Shown piece after piece: positions 24,770-37,159 of a DNA stretch of 64,000 bases. Made by a program: the position numbers and the translations under genes. The stretch's first letter is position 1. Every line of letters begins with the position of its first letter. The stretch is from positions 1-64,000 of the forward strand of contig CAMPDV010001071.1 in the NCBI GenBank assembly GCA_946699065.1. The letters run 5' to 3'. The stretch is from Loxodes magnus (Eukaryota; Ciliophora; Karyorelictea; Loxodida; Loxodidae). The notes under the pieces were generated by a model. That model made no database searches and was not told the origin of the DNA. It worked only from the letters and a program-made list of their open reading frames with translations.

Positions 24770-25195
24770 TGGATGTCGACCCGTCAGCCAAACTAGTAGG
24801 CAATCTGGTGCAGTGTATACTACATTGCGAGTAATCTCGCACTAGATGTCACCACAGGGAAGGGTGGATAAGCTCCGTTGAGACATACCTAACTTACCCC
24901 GAGGGTTCTCTCTAGCAGTATGAAAGTTTGAATGACGGGCCTTCTAATTACCAACTTAATAACTATCTCTTATTTGGCCTTATTCAAGAAGACTGAAGCA
25001 TTTGACTCAAGATTTTAGAATAAATTTTAATAAGAAGATTCCCCATTTAGAGAAGCTGACATAACTCATCGGACCTCTAGAATTTTAACAAGAAACATGA
25101 GAACATTTTCTTAATATTAAATATTAATATTGAAAGAACTGCGCACCAATGAAGTGCTACGCTCTCTATAATCATTTTTATTTATTTTATTTATA
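24770..25195 (+). mobile_element. SINE family D
   Basis: A GC-richer head (24775-24960) contains stem-loops such as GCGAGTAATCTCGC. A related head lies at 63.83-64.0 kb, with the same stems formed by different bases. The body is followed by the shared 3' hairpin (25134-25168, GAACTGCGCACC...GTGCTAC) and a TTTA/TTTATT tail. The gag-only element at 25204 begins directly after the tail. No protein is encoded. Confidence 0.7.
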
Positions 25196-25203
25196 TATAT
25201 AAA

Positions 25204-26070
25204 ATGGCTTCTAAGAAATAACAGAATTTAGAACTAAATATTTAAACAGGAAAATTCTCTAAAAAATAAAAATGAAAATTAGGTACAATGAGTGAAAGTG
25301 AGAAATATGATTGATATGACTAATATTAACCACTTGGAAATCCAGAACTAAAAAAATTTCCGACACATACTCAAATAGAAATATTATCTAAGTCATTAAA
25401 AGAGTTTATGTGTAAAAATAGATACCTCACTGATGAAGTAGAAAGAAAAACTAATAACGTCTTTACTTGAGAAGCAATATTAATCATCATAAGAAATAGA
25501 AAACAAATTGGAACAAAGATTTCTTTAAATTTAATAATAAGGTCAGTTAACGCCATTTTCGATTTAACATAATTAATCAGATCCTATGGAAATAGAAAAT
25601 GAAGCCTCAAATTAAAATAAACAGTAAACGTTTATTTAAAATAAGTAGTAAATTTAAATTAAATAAGTGTTACAGGAATAATAGTTTAAAAGAAGAATAA
25701 AATGCTACGTGTACAATAAATAACACCAATAAAAATACTGCTACTAACTAAGCGAAATTTAAAGAAAGAATAAATAAGATATTTTTAGAAAACTATTTAG
25801 GATATATCCAACATAAAGTCTAAAAGATTATAGAAAAAAATTCTTTAATTCAAATCTTAATCCTTGGATAAATAATTAGGAACGCTACGTGCAAGATCAA
25901 AACTATTCAGAATATTAAAGGATGGTGCACTAAAGAAGTGCTACACCGCCTAACTATGCCTAGTAAAAATTCAAGACAAACTAATGGAGACAAGCTGATA
26001 GAATAGGTCAGATGGCTGACTACTAAGGCTTTAACAAAGCTTTTTAACTTTTAACTTTTTTTATTATATA
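25204..26070 (+). mobile_element. gag-only element family B, copy 1
   Basis: It is related to copies at 38.86 kb (+) and 57.28 kb (-). The ORF starts MASKKQQN. A coiled-coil region and DPMEIE follow, and then a knuckle CYVYNKQHQQKYC whose second Cys is Tyr in this copy (Cys in the others). TGA occurs in KYD(TGA)YD at the same place in all three copies. After the ORF, 25920-26070 holds a hairpin GGTGCAC...GTGCTACACC, the stem GTCAGATGGCTGAC and GCTTTAACAAAGC before a T-run. No APE or RT is present, so it is non-autonomous. Confidence 0.75.
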
Positions 26071-26084
26071 TCATTTAAATATGG

Positions 26085-26480
26085 ACGACAACCACTGTCG
26101 GTAGGGTTTTCAATCTTGGATGATGCTTATGATAAAGGTGGATGGGCCCTATGGGAGATGCCTAACTTATTCGGATAACGCTAGAGAGAAATTTCTACTG
26201 ACGATAGACTCTTAGTCAAAAGCTCCTGGCTTTAGATCTTATCTCTGCCCTTCCATGTTAACTAACAAGGTGGTAGATTCAAGAAGTAGAAGAAAAGACA
26301 TAGAGGAGCTCCATTATTTTTGATTTACTATTCTGGAATCTAATTTCAAAGAATATGATTATTTAATCAAGATTAAAAAATTATAATTTACAAGATGTTC
26401 CCATTTGGAAATTACAGTGTCTCGAGATTGCGTCGCAAGAAATAATAGTCGTTAAGAGAACCCTTTTAGGTTTTTATTTA
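26085..26480 (+). other. structured GC island, SINE D-like head
   Basis: It contains GGATAACGCTAGAGAGAAAT and GCCTAACTTATTCGGATAAC, similar in order to ACCTAACTTACCCCGAGGG in SINE D. GACGACAACCACTGTCGGTA begins the island. The 3' hairpin is not present before the next element. Probably a truncated SINE D relative. Confidence 0.4.
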
Positions 26481-26529
26481 AACTAAATTCGTGACAATTT
26501 GTGGTCAACCTATCAATGGTGAAACCACG

Positions 26530-26880
26530 TAAATTAATTCGTTCATTCATTAATAAATAAATAAGATTAGAAAGAGCGTAGCACCTCAATAGCGCGCAGC
26601 TCTTAATAAAGATTTTTAAAGTAAAAAAATTATTTTCTGAAATCTTCCACAGTGCTAGTATCCTTTGTGATTCTTTTCTTCTATGTAGTGCGATGAATGC
26701 TTCCTAAGAGATCTTAGTATCTAGCTTCTTTCATCAATAACGTTACTTGATGCTCTCTTTTGTTTTTTGTCTTCTTTATTGGCTCCTACCAAAATTCTTG
26801 TTCGGTTCTTCGTTCATGGATGCTTCCTGTCACCAGATCTTAAGTCAATCTCAGTTGGAGTATTGCTCCTCCCTATTTAT
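26530..26880 (-). mobile_element. SINE family C, copy 1
   Basis: It lies on the minus strand. The head GGGAGGAGCAATACTCC (near 26870) and a body with AGGAGCCAATAAAGAAGAC lead to the shared hairpin at 26603-26572 and a TTATTTATTTATTAATG tail. A second copy is at 47650-47975. The AGCCAATAA stretch also occurs in SINE A, so the families share body modules. Non-coding. Confidence 0.7.
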
Positions 26881-26889
26881 TTATAAATA

Positions 26890-28615
26890 AAATAATAATA
26901 ATAATAAACTATAAGAGTTTCAATATTTGAAATATTAAGAAATAATTGCATAATTATTTAAATAATCAGGCAAACTATGTTAAATTTAAAATTTTCTTCA
27001 TTTTCAATCATGCCTCTCTTTCACTCTCTTCTCAATAAGGACTTGAGTAGCTCATTAAACCTAATTATGGGTTTCTTTTAATAGGATGTATTTCTTGTTC
27101 ACTCTAGTCTTTAAAAATTAAAAATCTTCTTCTAAATAATTATAAATAGATTATTTTTATATACTTATCTACTTTAATAATCTTATTTTTTGTAAATTAT
27201 TGATTAATATAGTATTAGTCTTATAATTAGTCTTCTATTATCGTTCCAGTAATTATTTTGTGTTTTTTAAAGTTCTTAAAAATATCTGTATAAAAATTAC
27301 ATTGGAAATGTGCTCAACTGCAAAAATTCCTATCTATATAAAAATTGTATTAAATTAAGATTTGATATATAGCTGATTCAGTTCATATTAAAAATTATAA
27401 GTGTAAGTCCTTATTTTATAGATTTAAATAGTTTCATGTGATAGATATCTATTGTATTTAGTGCATGTTATTAAGTGAAAAACATTTTAATTACTTTCAA
27501 TTTAGCCAACAAATCTTTTTGCTGTTGACATGAATGTATTTCTTTAAAGGTATTCTTATAAGGATTTTTAGATTTAAATAGTGAGATGCTTATTAAACTC
27601 TTTGAAATCATAAGTTATTTAAATATTTAAATCCTATCTTTTCATTGCTTTATCTATATATTACTTGTAGGGAAGGTTAAATTTATTGCATTTTTTTAAT
27701 AAAAAGGCTATATCTGAAATACGATTTTCTTAGCTGAATCGAGTTATTTTTCAGTCAAAATGCATAAATTTTTATGTCGTTGAGTGGATAAATGGAATTA
27801 AATTAGATCAGCAAAGCAAGCCTCATTAAAGGAAGGATAGAAGATTTGAAAGCTAATCTTGATATAAGTTTTGCTATCTAGTAATTTTTCTAATCATTTC
27901 TCTAATTCCTGACATTAAACTTCTAAATATTAAGTTTAAATCTAAATTCCTTTGTCTTTTTGTAAGGAAAAATAGTTTAAATAAGTTTATGATGAAATAG
28001 AGCAACTTAATTTAAAAATTAAGTAGATGCATCTTAAATAATTATTTATTGTTCCTTATTCTGTTATTCAAAAAATGTGTTATTTCTGAGATTCACTTTT
28101 ATTTCAAATTTAATGTGCTTTAAAACTCAAGGTTTTTAGTTTTAACTTCTTTTACTGATAATTAAAAAATCATATTTATATTTAAATTTTTAGTCTCTTA
28201 CTTAGTTCAAAATTAGAAATTAACTTTATAGACTTAATCAGCAAACTTCTTAAATAAATCAGTTTAATTACGATTTTCTTCAATATTTGCTTAGTTAATT
28301 TATACAGTTTATTCTTTATTTGTAGCATGATTTATATGCTATTTTGATTATAACTATAAATTATTTTAATAAATCTACTTTTTTAACTTTACAATTTATT
28401 CTGCATTTTTTTCTTATAGACTTTACAAAGAAAAGCTAGGTCCTTTCTCTATTTGTCTTGTAAGTAAATAAGTTCATTTAAATTACTTTAATCTGTTAAT
28501 ATTGGATTTGAAACTTTCAATTTAATTAAATATTAAATTTAAATGATAAAGTTTCTTTTTTCTAATTTTATATTTCTATTCTTTATTTTTTTATTTTTCT
28601 TATATATATAATTAA
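26890..28615. other. AT-rich stretch, nothing assigned
   Basis: Long A/T-rich DNA with no gene, RNA or repeat that could be supported. Confidence 0.45.
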
Positions 28616-28619
28616 TTAA

Positions 28620-29060
28620 AGTGGGCCTACCATCATTAAGTTAACCGTCTTTAAATGTTCAATGCTAATAAATAAATACCTCTTGGAGTCATAACATGTT
28701 GCATCTCTTCTAATTAGTCCATATAACTTTCATTACTAAACCGTTTGTGTAAAACAATGCACCTATATATCTTTCTTCAGCATAATATTCATTATCCACG
28801 TTTATTAATATTCCCATTCTCTTATACTTTAGATCATTTAGGAGTACATTTATAATTATATTGAATAATATTGGAGAAAAAGAGATTCCTTACTTGATTC
28901 CTTCCTCAAATTCAAATTTGTCTGATATTAAATTGTTTATTTTTAAATTTATATCTTCTTATCTATATAGTTCTTCCAATAGTATAATTATCTATTCAGG
29001 TGCTTCAACAATATTTAATATCTTTCAGATATCTTTTCTTGTTATGGATCAAAGTTTTTT
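28620..29060 (-). pseudogene. reverse transcriptase fragment with altered catalytic box
   Basis: On the minus strand, FEEGIKQGISFSPILFNIII is a clear RT motif (compare GVRQGxPLSPLLFN) and is followed by NVLLNDLK. About 45 residues later the catalytic box reads FYTNGLVM where YADDLVL is expected, so both Asp are replaced. The ends are missing and no partner domains surround it. It abuts a plus-strand gag ORF at 29086 in head-to-head orientation. It cannot be catalytically active. Confidence 0.65.
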
Positions 29061-29085
29061 TTTTAATGTCAAAAAATAAAAAAAG

Positions 29086-29810
29086 ATGTTAGGATTCAAA
29101 CCAGGATTTTTAGTGGCTCCAAAAAAGCACGAGTTAACGACATCCTAGAAAGGCTAAGACCAGGAACAGGGGATCAAAAAAGTCACATATCAGATTGTGT
29201 TTTCCACCTCTAAAGAAAAGAAATCGGTTAAAAATATAATGTGTTCGGAGAAAAATCTTACCACATAGTAGTAAATAAGCTTTGATTAGCTGATTAAATT
29301 GGTGCTAGACTTCCAGAAAGAGGTCAAAAAGTTGAGGAAAGACAAGAAGAATTTAATGGAAAAACTTAAGATTGTAGAGGAAATAAAATCAAGATTCTTG
29401 AACTAAGAAAAAACCCTAAGGCATTTTGATATTTTTCTCAAGAAAATAATAGTTTATCAAAAAACTAGCAATAGAAACAAAAAGAACTGATAAAAAAGTT
29501 AGAAAAAAATGGAAGAAAATCAGTACAAATTGCTATTTAAATGGAACTGAAAGAATAAAGGAATAATCCAATGATATCTGAAGGTGAAAAGAAATCAAGA
29601 ATTCAACCTAAAGAGCAAGCGAAAAGTGCTATTAATGTAACTCTAAAAAATTTGTGGCAGATGTGCAAGAAATTCCTCAAGATTAAAGTAAGAAAATTGA
29701 AAAACATGAATAATTGGAAAAAAGAAAGAAGATGAGCTTGATGAGATAAAGTTATAAGGACCTTTATAAATTTATTAAATATAAAACAGCGATTCATGGT
29801 TAACATATTA
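29086..29810 (+). CDS. gag-like ORF1, lone
   Basis: The ATG opens MLGFKPGFLVAPKK. The coiled coil SFDQLIKLVLDFQKEVKKL is related to the ORF1 at 18.6-19.4 kb. A Cys pair (CGRCARNS) near 29650 may be a knuckle remnant, but a full CCHC is not visible. TGA codons appear from about 29495 on, so the original protein may end there. No APE or RT follows on this strand. Confidence 0.5.
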
Positions 29811-29829
29811 ATGCTAATGGCACGCTGAA

Positions 29830-31780
29830 ATATTACATAATTATATTTAAAAAAAATTAAACTTTTATTGTAACTTTAGAGAATAATGGATAATTTTTAA
29901 TGCTAAAATTGTTATCTTCGAAAAGAAGATAACGAATATGCGATGTTAATCAAAGTAACTTATAGACTTCACCGTTCATTTTAATGACTTTTTATTTAGC
30001 TCAAAGAAATATACTTTCCTTCTTCACTTCGCTTTTCTTAGAATATTTTTTTATCTTCTAAATTTTTTAAATTATTTTCAATCTAAAAGCTTTTTTGCTG
30101 GTATAAGGTTCTTTTCGCATTTTTTTAATTTTTAATTTTATTTTCAAATCTATTTTTTTTAATTTTTTAATTTTTTTATCTTTTAAGCTTTATTTTTTTC
30201 TGTTTAGTTTTTTTAAAATTTTTTTCATATGAATAAATTATCTTTAACAGTACCATTTAAATTTTATATATTTAAATCAATTTTTTTATTTGGCAAAGAT
30301 TTTTTTTTGTAGTTATCAGAGTCATTTTTTTAATTTATTTTTGTTTTTTTTAGTCGCTTATTCGATTAAAAAAATAAGATTCTACTTATTATGCTTTCTG
30401 TTTTTTACTTCTTATTTTTTTTAATTTTTTAATTTTGCTTTTTTATTATTTTTTTTCAAATTATTTAATTTTTAAGTTTTTTTTGGATTTAATTTTATTA
30501 TTTAAAATTTTTAGATTAATCATTTAATTATTTTTTTTTATTTTTTATAAGATTTGGCTTTTTTATAAAAATTATTTTTTTTTATTTTCCATAGATTTTA
30601 TTATTTTCTTTTAATTAATTTATTTTTTTTTAATTTTAAACGAGTTTATTTTCACTTTCTCTTTTTTTAATTCAATTTGTTTGATTTTATTTTCTTTTTT
30701 TTCGAAAATCCATTTTACTTATTTTTCTTAGACATGCTTGATTTTTCCACTCATTTCGATGATATTTTATTTTTGTAAAAGATTATTTTTTCATAAAATA
30801 ACATTTATTTTATTTTTATTTCTCTTAATTTTTGTTTAGGTAAAAATTTTGTAATTTAAGTGAAAGTTCGTAAATATTTTATATTTTTTGTCTTTTTAAT
30901 TGTTTAAGATTTTTAAAGTTTTTTGAAAGTACTTTAAATTTTTTCTTAAATAATAATGGAAAACTATCCTATACAATGTTTTCTTCTTTGTTTTAGTAAA
31001 AGTAAATATTTCAAATAAAATAATTTTTAAGATATATTGCATGTTAATATGTATTTTTGAAAAATTTCATAATTCTTTTTGAGACTTTCTTTTATAATTT
31101 TTCAAACCTCTTTGATTTTTCTAATTTTTCCCGTCCCAAAATTTTCCTGTAGTTTAAAGCTTAGAAAAAAAAAAGTTTTTTTTTATTTTTGAATTTTCAG
31201 GCTTTAGTTTTTCAGATATAAAAAAAAGAAAATTATATATATTTTATTTTATATAAGAAAACATTTTTTATGTAAAAAAATATAATATTAAGTTAAAAAA
31301 AATATGATATTTTAAAATTAATAAACATAACTAATCTAAATTAAATAAAAAGTAACTAAAAAAGTTAAAATACATATCTTTAAAATAAAAATATTTTTGA
31401 GAAAAAACTTATTTAAAAAATTATATAATGTTATACTTTAAAAATAAAAAAATATTATTTTTCTTTAAAAAAAATTTAAAATAAACTTAACTTTAATATA
31501 AAATATAACTTCTTAAATTAAATATGGATTTAGAAAAAATCAAAGTAAAAAAAATGTTATTTTAAATATAAAAAAAAGAACATACTCAATAAGAAAAGAA
31601 CTTGAGCTTTTAATACTTTAATATAAAAAATTTAAATGTTAACTCCATATATTTTCTCAAATTTTAATGTATTGCTACTTGTCTTCAACCCTCATTTAAG
31701 CATTACTCATAATATAATTCTAAAATCTCAAACCATATTCAACGTAAGCCTTATTCCAATCAGTCTTCTATATAATTAAG
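29830..31780. other. strongly T-rich then A-rich block
   Basis: From about 29990 to 31200 the plus strand is dominated by long T runs (many TTTTTTT), then from about 31200 to 31620 by A runs. No coding signature survives. It may be degenerate poly(A)/poly(T) tails or a skewed low-complexity sequence. Confidence 0.5.
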
Positions 31781-31789
31781 TGAATTTAA

Positions 31790-32260
31790 TTTTAACTTAC
31801 CTATTGCTAATTGACATTATTTTAAACACCATACAATAGTCTAACTGATTTCCATCTTCGGAAATTATAATATTTTGATTAGTTATAATTTTATCCTCAG
31901 TACTTAATTCCTTTGTTTGATACCAACCGATTGTTAGCTTTTGATAACGATAAACTACCACTAGTTTTAATATGACCAAGTAGTACACATACACATTATC
32001 CAGATTAAACGTTCCGTAGTCTCATCGTATTATCATCACTTCATTATACGATGAAGTCATTGTTTGGCGCAAAGGCGTCCGAAGTAACATAGGATGAGTG
32101 TCCAGTGACAATGTGAGGAAATTCAGTAATGACGGAGGTTAATTTGGCATTTGAGAGGTCATAGTTTATGAATTTGGAGTTGCGGAGGTTAGTTGAAGTT
32201 AGGTTGCTCAAAGTTAATTACTAGCCATTAGAATTCTCATTTAGTCAGCTGAATACTTTT
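31790..32260 (-). pseudogene. pentapeptide/WD40 repeat protein fragment
   Basis: The minus strand encodes LTSTNLRNSKFINYDLSNAK, which has pentapeptide-repeat spacing (A/xLxx), followed by TGHSSYVTSDAFAPNNDFIV and SDDNTMRLRNVQSGQCVCVL, which is one WD repeat. The usual W of xxLWNV is Arg (CGG). TGA falls in IVQ(TGA)SDD. No complete gene frames it, so it is probably a gene remnant. Confidence 0.5.
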
Positions 32261-32269
32261 AACATACAC

Positions 32270-33480
32270 GACTGAATAATAATTCTTAGTTTTAAAATGT
32301 TCATTTGCTAGTTCTAACTTTTTCTTAATTCATCAATCTCTAGCAAGATTTATTTAAACAGTTATTATACTTAACTATTTCGTCCTTGAAATTATTAATA
32401 TTAACCCATCCTTTAAGCTTATCATTATGAAACTTCGTTTGAAGCTTGAAGCTTAAATAGACGCTACAGTAAATTCTTTATTTAACTATTACTACTAGAA
32501 AACTAATCTGTTAACATTTTTAATATCAGCTGAACTGATAAGGCTTAGATATTCTGCATAAATTAAGAATTGTCCTAGATTACTTCTCTTATCGTATTAT
32601 AATAATTCTATTTTTTAATTCACTAACCCTTTAACCATTGGTACTATTCTTTGATCTGTACTTACTCAGCAATTTACTCTTAGAAATGTGTTATTTTTTA
32701 CTAAACTTGAAGTTAAGCCACATATCCTTGTAACTCTTGAGGATTTACGTAATAAACTTGCTAGTGAATTTTTCATTTTATTTCTTAATAAAATTAATAA
32801 ACTGTTTTAAAACAATGCAAGCATGAAATATAACCACACGGTAGTTGTTTAGACACATGGTTGTCTTAATCAAAGCGTTCTTTACTGTTCGGACACTATT
32901 TGCTGTCCATTTATAAAGATTAAAAACAAATGTTGTATAAATAAACTAATTATATTGAAATTAAAACTAGCAAAGTATTTTTTACATTGAAAAATTTAAA
33001 TTAAAAATAAAGAAATAAGATAAGACTTAGATTATATCCAAAATATTTTAGTATTTTTTTAATAAAAAAGAAATTAAATTAAAAAAATATATAAAAAACC
33101 TAGAAAATTAGAAATGAAAATTCTAACTAGAAATAAAAAATGCATTTTCTGAAACATTTAACTTAAAATAAAAATCTTAGATATTATAAATAAATAAAAA
33201 TTTCTATCAAAAGAATATGTATTAACGATTTCAATACAATGACTTTAAAAAGTAATATTTTTATGGAAATTGAACATATTATGACTTTTTAAAAAAATAT
33301 ATTACAAATAAATTAGTCTATGAAAAATATTTATATAGTCGATCAACGAAAAAATTGATTAAAAAAAATATGAATTAAAAAAAATGGTGGATAAAATAAT
33401 TTTTTTATAAAACTCATAAAATTTAAGAGTAAACATGAAACATCTATACTTGCATTCACTTCTTCTTTAAAAAAAAATGT
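32270..33480. other. AT-rich stretch, nothing assigned
   Basis: No gene or repeat is supported. A GC-richer patch at 32830-32910 holds no recognisable motif. Confidence 0.4.
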
Positions 33481-33489
33481 TTCTTAATA

Positions 33490-34665
33490 AATTATAAATA
33501 AATAAATAAATAAATAAATAAATTTTATTATAGAGCGCATAGCACCTCGTTGGTGCACAGCTCTTTGCATATTACAATATATGTCCGTTTCTTCAAGTAA
33601 GCCTTCCGGTAATAGAAATTCTACTCTTATTAGTAATATATCTTCATCATTTTCCTCTACATTATCTCTTGTTCTTCTGTCTTCTATCTATCTACACTTT
33701 ATTAGATCTTTATTGCAAGCTTAATTTACTTTTACTTGCATATCTAGCTAATTTTCATTTCAAATTATTTCTTCTTAGTCAAACTTTTTTACACTCATAA
33801 AAATTATTCTTTTCCCTTTCTATAGTCTTTTCTTATTTCATTTTTCCATTCAATTTTCTTTTATATATATTCTTTTTCCTTTTTTAGTATATCCTTGATA
33901 TAATCTTTTATTATCAAGTCAGCTTTAGCTCTTTTTTACTCTTTTTAGGTTCTAATTAATTTCTCGAAATTGGGCGTACCATATTATATAAAATAGTTCT
34001 ATTCCTTATCTCTCTACTACTATTGTTCTTAGATTTCATTTACATATTTATCTTCCTTCTTTGTATTCTGAACAGTTTTTTATGATATGCCTTTCATTTT
34101 CTCTCGCATCATTACAGAAAAAGCATTTACTTGTCATAACTAGGTGTCTTTCTTTTAAGCAATCCTAGCTAACATTACATCTCGTTCTTATTCTAAATAG
34201 GTAACATATTTCTTCTTTTCTATTTATATTGTATCTCAGATAGTTGGGTGGTCCTACTACATATCATCAAATCATGCTTTTCTATTCTGTAATGTTGTTA
34301 TCATTTACTCCATTCTTTCTCTATCTTCTAAGTATACTATATATCTCATATTACACGATTAATGTTTTTCATTTCTTTTTAATTGTTATTGCCATCATAT
34401 ATAAGTATTTCTTTGTCTTCAATTTTTAAGTTTAATTTTATTACTGTGCAATATTATTCAAATATAAAGTTCTTTTCCTTTCTTAGATCGAACATTAATC
34501 CGTCTACTTTTTTTTCTTAATTATCTATTAATTTGCTCTTATCTCAACGTTTATTTAATATGTAATGTTTAAATCTCACAAACTACAGTTCATATTCTAA
34601 CATCTCATTTTGCACCTAAAAAGGGGCATTTATGATAGTTCGTAAGATCTTCTCTATATTATTTC
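33490..34665 (-). mobile_element. LINE A, 5'-truncated copy
   Basis: It matches the 3' third of LINE A (10.61-11.76 kb): an (AAAT)n tail at 33495-33522, the hairpin at 33532-33564, and RT C-terminal coding ending LLPEGLLEETDIY. A C-terminal knuckle CFFCNDARENERHIIKNC is intact at about 34140-34085. Comparison with the longer copy shows TGG/TGA exchanges (KKIEW versus KIE-TGA; IIWYA versus II-TGA). The 5' end at 34665 is a typical truncation. Confidence 0.85.
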
Positions 34666-34669
34666 TAAA

Positions 34670-35040
34670 TTTAAACTTTAAACTTAAAGAGTTTTTAATA
34701 TATATAGCTGCAAGAATTACTTCCTTCAATTAAATAAATTTTTAAATGTTTTTAATATTTTTAATTATATTTATCTCTTCAATTTTTAATTACTCTTGTT
34801 ATAATCTCATCTTTTATTTCTTCCTTTTATGCTTTTTCCGTTTCTAATAATTCTAGTCTATATAATTTTAATCTTTGATGATGGCTCTTTAAAAAATATT
34901 TCCTGGAAATGCAAACTGTAATCTATCTCTATAAGAACTCTGTGAACTTAAATGCAGACAATAAAAAAACATGATCTTCTAGCCTCTGTAATGTATAGTC
35001 ATATCTAGTACTGTGCATATGAATTTTAGATTATCATCAG
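34670..35040. other. spacer between LINE A copy and LINE 3
   Basis: A/T-rich. It may include the leader of LINE 3, but no boundary can be placed. Confidence 0.4.
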
Positions 35041-35049
35041 CACTGAAAC

Positions 35050-36480
35050 TTTTGGGTGGAATGGAACAGCAAATAGAGGAACATGCTAGAAACAGAAACT
35101 ATATCTAAAAACATTGGAAGAGGCAATTAATCTGAAAAACAATTATGAATAAATCATCCAGATAGTAGGAACTGAAAGCGATTTGGACCTTTAGAAAGAT
35201 TATTATTAGCAAGAAAAACTTCCTCAGACTGAGTTGGTATTGTTTATTTTAATAACTATGTGCAATAGGAATAAAAGCATTAAGCAGTAAATAGGCTCAC
35301 TACTTGAAGCAGACCAAATTATTAAGGAATTCATAATGCAAATAAACAAATAATTTGAAAACTAGATATCTAGAGTTAACTTCCTGCCTTCAGATATTCT
35401 GATGATTGCTTTTAAAATGAAAAGGCTTTCCAAGCTTTTGGAATTATTAAAAGATGAAAATTCAGGGATATTACAATCTCATTAGAGAAAAGAAATCTTT
35501 ATGCACATTACAACTTCGAAAACTACCCAATTCACTTAAACTTAGACATTGATAATACCATTTCAAAAATAGAGGAATAAATACAGAAATACGGTTAAAT
35601 CACATAATTAAAATTTCACACTATAAGTAATACAAAACTGATGAATGATAAGGTTTCAATGTACCTCGCTCTGCAAAAACTTGAGATGTAGAAAAATCCC
35701 AGAATATATAAACATTATTGATAAAAAATCAAACTAAATCATCCCGCTTTGTGAACTTGTAATAAGTGCTATGCGAAAGAACATGATTTAGAATATTACA
35801 TAAAGTAACAAGCCTTAATTGCAATAGTTAAAGATGCAGAAGCTCTGGAAAGTAAATTAATGTAACTAGAATTAAGGTTTAATAAAGTAAATCAGCAAAA
35901 TTATGCAAATATATAAGAGGAACATGGAGAAGAAATGAAGTAGTAAAAAAGAAGAATCAACCTATAACATCAATCAGTAAATCAAAATAGGTAGGGACAG
36001 CAATGGGTTAAAGTGAAGATAAAAATTAGGTAAATAATAGTATATCTGTGATTCTCCTAACCTAAATATAATAAGAAAGAATCAACTAAACGGCTTGATA
36101 CAGAATGCTAAGAATTATGATAGAAAGATATAGGATAAAATTACTGGAATAATAAAAATAGTCAAGTTAAATAGAGCCCTAAGCAATTGGGAAAAAGACA
36201 AAAAACTCAAGAATACTATGAAAAGATATAGGATCAGGAATTAGGGTATAGTGACAAAAAAGATAATAATGGTAAAAAAAATAAAAATAAAACAGCTCTC
36301 AAAACTCAAGCGCAAAAAAAAAACTTTTGAAGATTATAGTTTCACTTATTCTAGGAAAAAAGTACAAAAATAATTGGAAAACTAAGAGTAGTTTGAGAAT
36401 GGAAATAACAACATAGTCTCTAACCCTGATGAATGAATTTAAAATGATCTGGAAAAATAAACATAAAAAAATTATGCAAG
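35050..36480 (+). CDS. LINE 3 ORF1, gag-like, degenerate
   Basis: A helical Gln/Lys/Leu-rich region runs from about 35090 to 35560 (LLEADQIIKEFIMQINKQFE, DILMIAFKMKRLSKLLELL). At 35750-35790 the frames TCNKCYAKEHDLEYY or PLCELV show a Cys-rich stretch resembling a zinc knuckle with its last Cys replaced. A Lys/Gln/Asn-rich tail follows. Frame changes near 35570 and 35750 are needed, so the gene is damaged or contains introns. Confidence 0.45.
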
Positions 36481-36494
36481 TTAGTAAATCATTT

Positions 36495-37155
36495 CATTAA
36501 ATAAGCATCTGAATATCTAAACGTAGGCACTGCTAATATAAGAGGAATAAGATCTAACAAAAATCAATTATAAGTGTTTCTGAATAAAAAAAAGATCTAT
36601 TAGATGTTGCAGGAGATTTACATTAAAAAAGCTGAAAAAATTCCATATTTATTTGGATATAAAGCAACACTAAAGCCATGTTCCAATCACAGTAAGGATG
36701 CTGCTTTCTATGTCAAAGAAAACTACTTAACTAGAGTAAAAGAATTTAACTTAGAAGGAATAAATTAAAAAGAATTCTTTAAAGGAGGCAGAATAATAGG
36801 TCTAAGCGTAAATAATTAGTTAGTCTTGATAAATGTGTATGTGCGCACAACTGTAAATCAAATAAAATTATCCTTGCTTTATGAATGTTTAAAATAATTT
36901 ATTTATACAGGATAATAGAAAAGACTAAAAATATTAATATTGGGAGATCTCAACTCGCACATCCCTTACTTTCTCCCAAATCAACTTAATATTGCAGGAG
37001 AACATCTCTTAAAACCCACGTAAGAGTTAAAATTAGCTTGCAAAGATCCGGCGGAAGATCCAACTTATATTACAAAATAACTCAATACAGGATTTAAAAT
37101 AGATTACTTCCTAACGGATAAATTTATTACATCTTATATGATGAAAACAAATTTT
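36495..37155 (+). CDS. LINE 3 APE-type endonuclease, truncated before RT
   Basis: About 220 codons run without TGA. NVGTANIRGIRSNK begins the domain, MLQEIYI carries the probable catalytic Glu, LILGDLNSHIPYF the GDxN motif, and FKIDYFLTDKF the later strand. TAA/TAG serve as Gln throughout. The frame dissolves into AAT repeats at 37155-37180, where the (ATT)n tail of the minus-strand LINE 2 copy begins. The RT part was therefore displaced or lost. Confidence 0.7.
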
Positions 37156-37159
37156 TATA

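Noticed and set aside
28861..29079. 72-codon plus-strand frame
   Set aside because: It is the antisense of a clear RT fragment (GIKQGISFSPILFN).
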